Assembly: GCF_001189535.1 (NCBI RefSeq)
Contig: NZ_CP012070.1
Span: forward strand, 992,001 to 1,056,000
Source of the DNA: Arsenicicoccus sp. oral taxon 190
GTDB lineage: Bacteria; Actinomycetota; Actinomycetes; Actinomycetales; Dermatophilaceae
DNA: 64,000 nt
Reading direction: 5' to 3'
The position numbers and the translations under genes were made by a program. Shown here piece after piece: positions 9,496 to 17,194 of this stretch (position 1 is the stretch's first letter; the number at the start of each line of letters is the position of its first letter). The notes below the pieces were generated by a model. It saw nothing but the letters and a program-made list of their open reading frames with translations. It was not told the DNA's origin and did no database searches.

Positions 9496-12400
9496 CCGAA
9501 GCCGCCGCCCCGGCGAGGCGACGCTCGAACTCGGCGTAGGCCGTGCGGAAGTCGGCCTCGCGGTCCAGGATCCCGAAGGGCAGCTCGTAGGTGTACGCGA
9601 TGCCGCTGCCGGGGTGCACCGCGGTGCGATCCTCGGCGGGCATCTGCGTGCCGTCCTGGGGTTCGCCGCGCTTGCGCCACAGGGCGAGCACCTGGTTGGG
9701 GACGAGCCGGCCGTTTGCGTCATAGGTGTATTCGCGGTGGTCGTAGCCGTACAGCACGGCGAACTGCGTCCGGTAGATCGTGCACAGGTCGTCAACCGGC
9801 ACGCCCAGCATGAGCGCGACAAGGGCGTCGATTTCCACCTGCGCATTCCGACGGTCCACCGCGCGCCGCAGGGGCGTGTCCGCGGACCATTGCGGCCCGA
9901 TGGGCTTCTCGTCGTGCCGAGGCAGGATCGGGGCGTATGACGAGAAGCCCGCCTCCCAGCAGTCCGCCCACAGGTCGGCATAGGCCTCGGTGACGCAGTT
10001 CAGCCGTAATGCCCGCACGATCAGGTCATCGAGCAGCGGGTGGTCCAGTGGAACCAGCGGCAGGCGGTCGAAATTGCCGAGATAGATCCCACTTTTGGGG
10101 GCCGCGCGAATGTTGAAGTCCGAAAGCAGGGAGCCAACAGCGGCCTGCAGAATGGCAAGATCTCGTGCGCGGCGCATCGGAAGACCAACGCAAAAGACTC
10201 CGTTTACATGTGCCGAACCGGGTGGGATAATAGCCGGAATCAGAGTTCGCTCGCCTGTATTTGCAGCCATGGAACGCCAGGCGACGCGGTAGTGGTCGCG
10301 GGCCGCGACGATGTCCTCGTTGCCCTGGTCGTCGGTGACGCGCCAGTGCGTGCAACTGCGGTCGTACACCGCACTGTCGCCTGCAGGCTTGTAGGCCGTC
10401 ACCGGTCTGGCATCGACAGCAAGCGCCTCGAAGTCCGTGGATACCCAGTCCTGATTGTGCTTCATGGTCGCGTTAGGCGACTTGTACAGGGGCGTCGAGA
10501 CATGGAGGTGAGGACCCTGCAGGATCGCATCCCGCCACTCCCCCGCCCCCCACTCAGACCGGAATCTTCCCTGCTGTCGGTCGATGGATTCATCCCAACC
10601 TCGCGAGAATTGCAGGCCCAGGTTGCCCAGTCGGTGGGATCGGGACAAGATGGTCAGCGTTCGAGCGGCGGCCGAGTTCACTGTGTAAACCATGGGTGCG
10701 CTCGGCCATTCGGGGGCGCCGAGCACGTCCTTCCAGAGGCGAAGCGTGTTGGACGTGACCGTCTGAATGCGGCCACTGTGGGGCCGTACGTCCCAGCGGC
10801 CCTCTGAATCCTTGAGTCCGGGCTCATCGCCCGAGGCATCGTGCGCGAAAGAGCGAGTCACCGTTTCAGGGTGATACAGGCTGGTGGCGTGCAGGAACGC
10901 TGGATCTTGCTGCCCGCCGTAGACATTGACGCCGTAACTATTGTGGTGGTCGATGTCGAACAGAACGAGTTCGTTGATGAACTGCCAGTGCCTTCGAAGG
11001 CGGCGGTAGGTCTCGCGACGTAGGACGGTGGCTTTATCATCGGTGAAGTGGGATTCGGAGTGGACCAGTCCGGACATACCGCGAGGGGACATGTGGGTCC
11101 ACACTCGACTCATAAAGGCGCGGTACAGGTCTGGCTGGGCCGACAACGAGGGATACATCGTCTGGTCACCGAGCACCTCCGCCAGGGTCGCCACCTCAGC
11201 AGTTCCTTCGATGACGGTGTGCCGGGTGTTGCCTCTCTGCAGCGTGGCTGGAAGCCGCTCCGCCTTTGCCGCCTCGGATGGCTTGTGCGCTAGAGCCCAC
11301 CATGGATCTCCCTCGGCCAGCAACGCCTCGACGTCGCTCCGGGGTCGGACCCAAGGCGGGTTCCCGACCTGCAGGTCGAAACCACCACGGGCAAAGACGG
11401 TCGCGAACTGCAGCTCCCAGTGGAAGAACGCCTGGGCCTCCGCCACGCGTTCGCACACCACGACCCAGGGATGCCGCGCGCGGACCGCGGCGACGGGCTG
11501 GGCGGTCGCCATACCGAGCTCGAGCTCCTCCGACACGTTGAGCGCGTCCCAGTCGCTGGCCGACGTGAAGCTCTGGTTGTGCTGCGCCTTCGTGCGGGTG
11601 TCGTGCCGGCCCAGGATGTCCTCGCAGGCATCGAGCCACTCCCCGAACGTCGGCGGGGAGGTCTCGAGCTCCGTCAGCGGCCAGTACCAGAGGGCACACC
11701 AGGCATCCATGACGAGCTTCAGCCGCCGATAGGCGCCATCCGGGTCGGCCAGGGACTCCTCGATCTGGGCACGAGTTACCGCGTGACGCTCGGCGGAGAC
11801 AGGGCGACCCCACAGGTCGAGGGCCCGGCTCGACTCGGCCTCCGCGATCCGTAGCCGCCGCAGCGCGATCCCCCAGAGCTTCTCGACGCGGATCGCGAGC
11901 GCCTGCGCCCGTTTGAGCTGCGCGGGCGTGGGCCTGGCGCGGACGCCCTTGCGCCAGGTCTTGAGGCGGGTGAGCTGCGCCTCGGGGATGAGGTCTCTGA
12001 CCGACTTCGGCACCTCCAGGGCGGAGCCCCAGCCCTTGGCGGGCAGCAGGAAGTGGTGCACCCGCGTGCTCAACACGCCGAGGTCGAGCTCGTCACTGCC
12101 GTCGACAGCGGCGGCCAGGCCCGTGAGGGACTCGGCCAGGGGCGGCTCGGTCAGCCAGGTCTTGTCCTTGATCATCCGCTCCGGGTAGAGCGCGCGCCGC
12201 GCCCCGACCAGGGAGTTTCCGCGCCGCAGCCGCAGACCGAACCACGGCGCCTGCAGCCCCGCGACCATCGTGTCCAACCAGAGCGACACCTCGGCGAGCT
12301 CGACGGCCGTGGCGTTGAGGTCGACGCCATACACCTGGTGCAGCGCGATGTGCGCCTTGACCCGCTGCAGCTCCTGGGCGTAGCGCTCCGGATCGATCCG

Positions 12401-15400
12401 TTCCCCGAGCTCAGCCTGACGGCGCGTGAGGTACTGCTCGGCGAGCTGCCGCACCGCCTCGATCGCGAACGCTCCCGACCCGAGCGCCGGCTCGCAGATC
12501 GTCAGGCTCAGGACCTCCTCGGCGGTCGTGGTGCGGCCGTCCTGGTCCAGCAGCTCCTCGAGTGCCTGCTGCACGGTGAACTTCGTGAGCACCTCAGGGG
12601 TGTAGTACGACGCGGAACGCTGCCGGTCCCGCCCCGACAGGCGGAAGACGAACTCGCCCTGCCGGTACATCACCGGTTCCATCTCCCCGGTGTCCTCGTT
12701 CGCCCGCCGCACGAAGTGCTCCCCGTCCAGGTGGTCCGAGCGCGTGATGGGGACAACCCACGAGCCCTTGCTGGGATCACCGTCGCGCGCCACCTCGTAG
12801 AGGTCCTCGCTGGCGAACGACCCGGTGTAAGACATGAGGCCCTCGTAGACGGCCCCGAGCTGGTTGATGCCGAGCTCGACATAGGAGATGAAGCCTCGCT
12901 GCTGCCTGCCCTGCTCCTTGCTGAGCAGCAGCTTGCGCAGCACCTTCAGGAGCGCCTCGTTGCCGAGCCGGACCTCGTCGATGTGACAGGTCTTCTCCGG
13001 CAGGAAGAGGTCCGCGCTCAACCCGTTGAAGGTCAGGCCGTCATCCGCACCCTCTGGTCCCGCGGGCGTGTGCCCCTCGTCGACCAGACGGAACAACGTG
13101 TCGAGAGAGTGATAGAGGTGCGTGCCACGGCGGCTACGGTCCTCGTGGATCTCGGTGAGCGCCAGATCCCGGAGCCGGTCGAGACCGTAGCCCGCGTCAT
13201 ACTCGCTCGCCCCCACCGGAAGCACCCCCAGCTCGGGAGACGCCTCCGCGTAGAGGAGGAAGAGGATGCGGTAGAGATACCGCAGACACTGCTTGGCGAG
13301 CTCGTTCGCCTGGTCGTCGGGCAAGGGGTCGAGCCCCTGGTCGCGCCGACGCCTCACGACCTCGTTGGCAAGGATCTCGATCGACGTGCGCACGCCCTCC
13401 TGCAGGTCCTTGCTCACCCCCACGGTGTGCTTGACCGAGGACTCCAAGGTCTCGCGCCACCACACGCCACCGGCCGCGTCCGGCGCCAGCGACTGCGCAT
13501 CGATGCAGGTCAGTGCTCGATCGATCTCGCCACCCTTGCGGGTGTCATTGCGCTCGGCCACGAGCTGCAGGTCGATGGCCAGCCACCGGCCCTCCGGCCA
13601 ACGCTCCTTCTCCGCGACCAGAGCCCACCTCCCCGCGAGGACCAGCGCGTATGACGGCCCCTCCGCCTCCGTCATCAAGGTCGACAAGGCGGACGCCACC
13701 GACACGACAGGATCCTGGCCCTCCCGCTCCCACGGCTGCAGCAGGGTCCGGGCCGGGACTGTCCCACCCCCATCGGACCCGGCGTTCTTGGCCACGAGCT
13801 CCTCGACCGCCGCGACTGGACGACCCTTCAGGATTACCAGCGGCGCGTGAAGGACCTCGTCGACCAGCTCGGCATCAGGCGATGACACCCCGACAAGCGG
13901 ACCGTCCTCGACCAGCCGCCACTGACCGGTGCGGTAGCCGAGCACGTCGAGCAGCCAGTCCGCCACATCCCTGACGCCATCCTCATCGACCGCTGCGTGG
14001 CCCCCCGGGCCACTGTCGTCGCCGTCGATGGCGCCGCTGAGCGCAACAAGGGCCCGCTCCAGCTCGCCGCGCCGGCTGAGGAATCGCGACCGAGTGGTGG
14101 CCTCCTCGGCCGCGTCCCATGCCTTCCGTCGATCCAGAACGCGAGCCTGGAAGGACTCCTTGGTGGCGTCGGTCGTGAAGTAGTGCTCGCTGATCCAGTC
14201 CTCGCCGACGATCAGGGCGTCGCTGGTGGACACGGGATGGTCGGCGGGAACGACGACGAGGAGCGGTCTCAAGAAGCGGCGGTCCGGTCGGCGAGCATCC
14301 GCCAGCGCCCGCTCCTGCTCGACGCTCACGCGACGCTGTCTGATGTCGCCCCGTTGGATGAGGGCGCTGGCTTCTTGGTCCCAGCGTTGGACCCGCCCGG
14401 CCCACGCATCCACTCGGGCCGCCGCGGCAGCCTCGGCGGCGGCAAAGGTCTGCTCCAGCGCTGCCTCAGCCTTATCCACGGCCGCAGGGATGCGATCCCG
14501 CAGGACTTCGATGTCGGCGATGGTGCCGGGGTTCGACATACGACCATGGACCCCGACTGCCTCAAGCATCCCGGCTGCGGAATCGTGCACCTGCACCATG
14601 GCGAACCCCGAGCTTGGGTCCGGGAACTCGACCTGGATCCACACCGCCGACACCGTCTGGCCGGCCTTGTTGGTGAGGGTGCCTTGCAGGAGGACGCTGG
14701 TCGAGTCGCCGTCGCCACGGACGGCAAAGATCTCGCCACGACCCAGACGCGCCAGGACACGATCGCTGACCCAATCCAGAACGGGATGGAGCGGGCCGAG
14801 GAAGTGCGCGGCCGGCCAGGACGACGACTGCTCGTCGCTGAGAGCACGTGCCAGCTCGGTCTTGCCCTTCGTGGCGCTCGTGGCCAGGCGCAAGGTGGTG
14901 GTGACTTGCCGATCGCTCAGGTAGCTCTGGGGTAGCACGGCCAGACGAGCCTTCAGGTCCTCTGGCGGGGTCAGCTGGATGATCTGGTCGGCCTGGTGCT
15001 CGACCCACCCCACCCCGCCGGCGCCGCGATCACCTGGCGCCTGGGCCGGCCTGGGGTAGGCGGCAGACACAGCCTCCCGGAGGAAGTCGGCGTGACTGTC
15101 ATAGAGGCCGGACGCCGAGTGTGGCGAGGAGGGGGTGGGCAGTGGCGTCTGGGCTGACTCCGCCACAGCAGTGCTGAGCTGGGCGAGGAGGGCGTCGAGG
15201 TCGCCCCCTCGCAGCACCTGCTCAGGCGTCTGGACGGCTTCGTCCAGCGTCTTCTTGTGCTGGAGGACCTTGAGAATCTCGTCTTCTTCCGCCTGCACAC
15301 TGTGCTGCCCCATCAGGGAGGCTGAGTCGCCTAGCGCCTGGTGAGCCTCGTGCTCCTTGAGCATGAGGGAGGTGAGGACCCGCAGATCCCCTTGGAAGTG

Positions 15401-17101
15401 CTGGTGACTCGGGTTGAGCAGCAGGGTGGTGATGCGCGGTGCGTGCCGCTGGCCGTAGCGATCGATGCGGCCGTTGCGCTGCTCGATCCGGATGAGCGAC
15501 CACGGGATGTCGAAGTGGATGAGCTCGTGACACTGCAGGTGGAGGTTGACACCCTCACTGGCGACATCGCCGGTGATGAGAACGCGGATGGGGGAGCTCT
15601 CCTGCTTGAACTCCTCGACGATCTGCTGCTGCTCGACGTCCGTGAGGCCGCCGTGGAGGACACGCACCTGGTCTGCGGTGAGCTTGCGGTCCCGCATGAC
15701 CTTGTCCCTTAGCCAATGGAGGGTGGCCACGCGCTCAGCGAACACGACCACTCGCTCGGGATTCCTTGCGCCAATCCCGATCCGGTCGAACTCGGTGAGG
15801 AGGGCGGCATACTTCCCCGCCCGTTGCTCGCTTGCCTTGCTGGCGAGCTCGATCAAGAGCTCAAGGGAGGCTTTGTCTGAGGCATCCGCTGCCTGAGCGC
15901 GCTTGAGTCGATTGCTGGCGGTCTCGGCAAGGGCGGCGGGAGAGGAGAGGAAGGCCTTGGCGAGCGTCCAGCCAAAGAGCGAGTCGCCGGCGCCCCGACC
16001 CTCGCGCGTGGCGTAGAGCCAGTGGTCGGCGAGCTCCTCCGCGATGGCGTCCTCATCGGGGGATGCATTAACGAGGATGTTGTGAGGCTGCTGCCGCTCG
16101 ACCCAATCGGTCCCGACGATGGTGGCGACCTCAGGGGAGTGACGGTGGCGTCGTATGACGAGCCGCTGCAGCTCGTCGGGGTCGATGTCACCCTCGGGCG
16201 TGACCGCCGTCGGCTCGAGGAGCCGGACCAGCTCGGCAAAGGACTCCTTCTTGCCGTTGTGCGGGGTCGCGCTGGCCAGGATCAGCGCATCCGTCTGGGG
16301 CGCAAGCACGTTGGCCAAGCGGTTGTTTTGCGTCGACGAGTTGGTGATGTTGTGGGACTCGTCGATCACGACGGCGTCCCAGTGGTGCTTGCGCAGGTGG
16401 GCGAGATAGCGGTCGTTCTTGAGGGTGTCGATCGAGATGATCGCGCGCTTGTAGAGCCCGAAAGGGTTGCGCGTGGCCGGCAGGCGCCGGCGGACGCGCT
16501 GGATCCCCACCGAGTCAAGACGGACGAAGGGCAGCGCGAAGCGGCACCACATCTCGTGCTGCATCTGCTCGAGCACGTGCTTCGGCGTGACGATCAAGAT
16601 CCGCTCACCACGACCGCGACGCACGAGCTCGCTCAGGATCATGCCGATCTCGAGCGTCTTGCCCAGGCCCACCGTGTCGGCAAGCAGGATGCGAGGACGC
16701 AGGATGTCGGGGTTGAGCGCCTGGCGCACGGCGGTGCGCTGGTAGTCGAGGGGGTCCGCGAGCATCCCGTCGACGACGGCGAGGTGGGGGTCATCCACCG
16801 GCAGCGGGGTCTTGCGGAGGGCCGCCTCCAACCAAAGCCGTGACTGCCGGTAGTTGGGGCTGTCGTCGGGGACCACCCTGGTGGCGCGGGGATCGGCGAC
16901 CTCGATGTCATCGAACGCCGCAGAGAACTGCGCCGACGTGCCCGCGACCAGCTCCGAGAGACCCTGGCAGGACGCAAGAATCCCGTCGCGGTTGCGTCCC
17001 ACCTGGGTGACCAACCACTCCTCGTCCCGGATCCACACGATCGAACCGGGCGCGACGTCCTCGGCGGTCGTCCCCTTCGCATCCACGCGCATGGGCGCCA
17101 T
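9488..17101 (-). CDS. SNF2-type helicase fused to N6-adenine DNA methyltransferase (DISARM DrmD-DrmMI-like)
   Basis: The start chosen is ATG 17101, giving 2537 residues. The longer frame to 17308 would overlap the divergent neighbour, and the sequence PGSIVWIRDEEW just after the chosen start resembles DrmD N-termini. Residues about 1-700 form an SNF2 helicase: DTVGLGKT near 141-149, VIDESHN near 247, SATPHNGK, and RIEQRNGRIDRYGQ near 566. A long linker follows. A gamma-type methyltransferase lies near 1450-2100: motif I PALGSGAF near 1535 and the catalytic NPPW near 1914. The remainder is probably the target-recognition domain. In class 1 DISARM the helicase DrmD and methylase DrmMI are separate genes; here they are one chain. 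The product should methylate adenine in host DNA and translocate on DNA. It is coupled to the nuclease gene downstream. Confidence 0.85.
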   Translation of the reverse strand: MAPMRVDAKGTTAEDVAPGSIVWIRDEEWLVTQVGRNRDGILASCQGLSELVAGTSAQFSAAFDDIEVADPRATRVVPDDSPNYRQSRLWLEAALRKTPLPVDDPHLAVVDGMLADPLDYQRTAVRQALNPDILRPRILLADTVGLGKTLEIGMILSELVRRGRGERILIVTPKHVLEQMQHEMWCRFALPFVRLDSVGIQRVRRRLPATRNPFGLYKRAIISIDTLKNDRYLAHLRKHHWDAVVIDESHNITNSSTQNNRLANVLAPQTDALILASATPHNGKKESFAELVRLLEPTAVTPEGDIDPDELQRLVIRRHRHSPEVATIVGTDWVERQQPHNILVNASPDEDAIAEELADHWLYATREGRGAGDSLFGWTLAKAFLSSPAALAETASNRLKRAQAADASDKASLELLIELASKASEQRAGKYAALLTEFDRIGIGARNPERVVVFAERVATLHWLRDKVMRDRKLTADQVRVLHGGLTDVEQQQIVEEFKQESSPIRVLITGDVASEGVNLHLQCHELIHFDIPWSLIRIEQRNGRIDRYGQRHAPRITTLLLNPSHQHFQGDLRVLTSLMLKEHEAHQALGDSASLMGQHSVQAEEDEILKVLQHKKTLDEAVQTPEQVLRGGDLDALLAQLSTAVAESAQTPLPTPSSPHSASGLYDSHADFLREAVSAAYPRPAQAPGDRGAGGVGWVEHQADQIIQLTPPEDLKARLAVLPQSYLSDRQVTTTLRLATSATKGKTELARALSDEQSSSWPAAHFLGPLHPVLDWVSDRVLARLGRGEIFAVRGDGDSTSVLLQGTLTNKAGQTVSAVWIQVEFPDPSSGFAMVQVHDSAAGMLEAVGVHGRMSNPGTIADIEVLRDRIPAAVDKAEAALEQTFAAAEAAAAARVDAWAGRVQRWDQEASALIQRGDIRQRRVSVEQERALADARRPDRRFLRPLLVVVPADHPVSTSDALIVGEDWISEHYFTTDATKESFQARVLDRRKAWDAAEEATTRSRFLSRRGELERALVALSGAIDGDDSGPGGHAAVDEDGVRDVADWLLDVLGYRTGQWRLVEDGPLVGVSSPDAELVDEVLHAPLVILKGRPVAAVEELVAKNAGSDGGGTVPARTLLQPWEREGQDPVVSVASALSTLMTEAEGPSYALVLAGRWALVAEKERWPEGRWLAIDLQLVAERNDTRKGGEIDRALTCIDAQSLAPDAAGGVWWRETLESSVKHTVGVSKDLQEGVRTSIEILANEVVRRRRDQGLDPLPDDQANELAKQCLRYLYRILFLLYAEASPELGVLPVGASEYDAGYGLDRLRDLALTEIHEDRSRRGTHLYHSLDTLFRLVDEGHTPAGPEGADDGLTFNGLSADLFLPEKTCHIDEVRLGNEALLKVLRKLLLSKEQGRQQRGFISYVELGINQLGAVYEGLMSYTGSFASEDLYEVARDGDPSKGSWVVPITRSDHLDGEHFVRRANEDTGEMEPVMYRQGEFVFRLSGRDRQRSASYYTPEVLTKFTVQQALEELLDQDGRTTTAEEVLSLTICEPALGSGAFAIEAVRQLAEQYLTRRQAELGERIDPERYAQELQRVKAHIALHQVYGVDLNATAVELAEVSLWLDTMVAGLQAPWFGLRLRRGNSLVGARRALYPERMIKDKTWLTEPPLAESLTGLAAAVDGSDELDLGVLSTRVHHFLLPAKGWGSALEVPKSVRDLIPEAQLTRLKTWRKGVRARPTPAQLKRAQALAIRVEKLWGIALRRLRIAEAESSRALDLWGRPVSAERHAVTRAQIEESLADPDGAYRRLKLVMDAWCALWYWPLTELETSPPTFGEWLDACEDILGRHDTRTKAQHNQSFTSASDWDALNVSEELELGMATAQPVAAVRARHPWVVVCERVAEAQAFFHWELQFATVFARGGFDLQVGNPPWVRPRSDVEALLAEGDPWWALAHKPSEAAKAERLPATLQRGNTRHTVIEGTAEVATLAEVLGDQTMYPSLSAQPDLYRAFMSRVWTHMSPRGMSGLVHSESHFTDDKATVLRRETYRRLRRHWQFINELVLFDIDHHNSYGVNVYGGQQDPAFLHATSLYHPETVTRSFAHDASGDEPGLKDSEGRWDVRPHSGRIQTVTSNTLRLWKDVLGAPEWPSAPMVYTVNSAAARTLTILSRSHRLGNLGLQFSRGWDESIDRQQGRFRSEWGAGEWRDAILQGPHLHVSTPLYKSPNATMKHNQDWVSTDFEALAVDARPVTAYKPAGDSAVYDRSCTHWRVTDDQGNEDIVAARDHYRVAWRSMAANTGERTLIPAIIPPGSAHVNGVFCVGLPMRRARDLAILQAAVGSLLSDFNIRAAPKSGIYLGNFDRLPLVPLDHPLLDDLIVRALRLNCVTEAYADLWADCWEAGFSSYAPILPRHDEKPIGPQWSADTPLRRAVDRRNAQVEIDALVALMLGVPVDDLCTIYRTQFAVLYGYDHREYTYDANGRLVPNQVLALWRKRGEPQDGTQMPAEDRTAVHPGSGIAYTYELPFGILDREADFRTAYAEFERRLAGAAASDV

Positions 17102-17194
17102 GCTAACCGTGCGTACACGCGCTGATGCTCCAGTCGCATGGATCAGCACCCCTTCCCCCCTAGGTATGTCGGTGCCATGGGGTAAAAACCAGGC
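17102..17194. promoter_or_regulatory. Divergent promoter region between the helicase-methylase and helicase-sigma genes
   Basis: The 93 bases between the two ATG codons must hold both divergent promoters if each gene is transcribed alone. Possible elements for the rightward gene are TATGTC at 17164-17169 and GGTAAAAACC just before the ATG, but no convincing -35 was found. The region is the natural candidate target for the sigma module encoded next to it. Confidence 0.35.

Noticed and set aside
12053..13654. Long plus-strand open frame of 533 codons
   Set aside because: It lies wholly inside the helicase-methylase gene on the other strand; its composition is biased and it has no motifs, as expected for a GC-rich antisense shadow.
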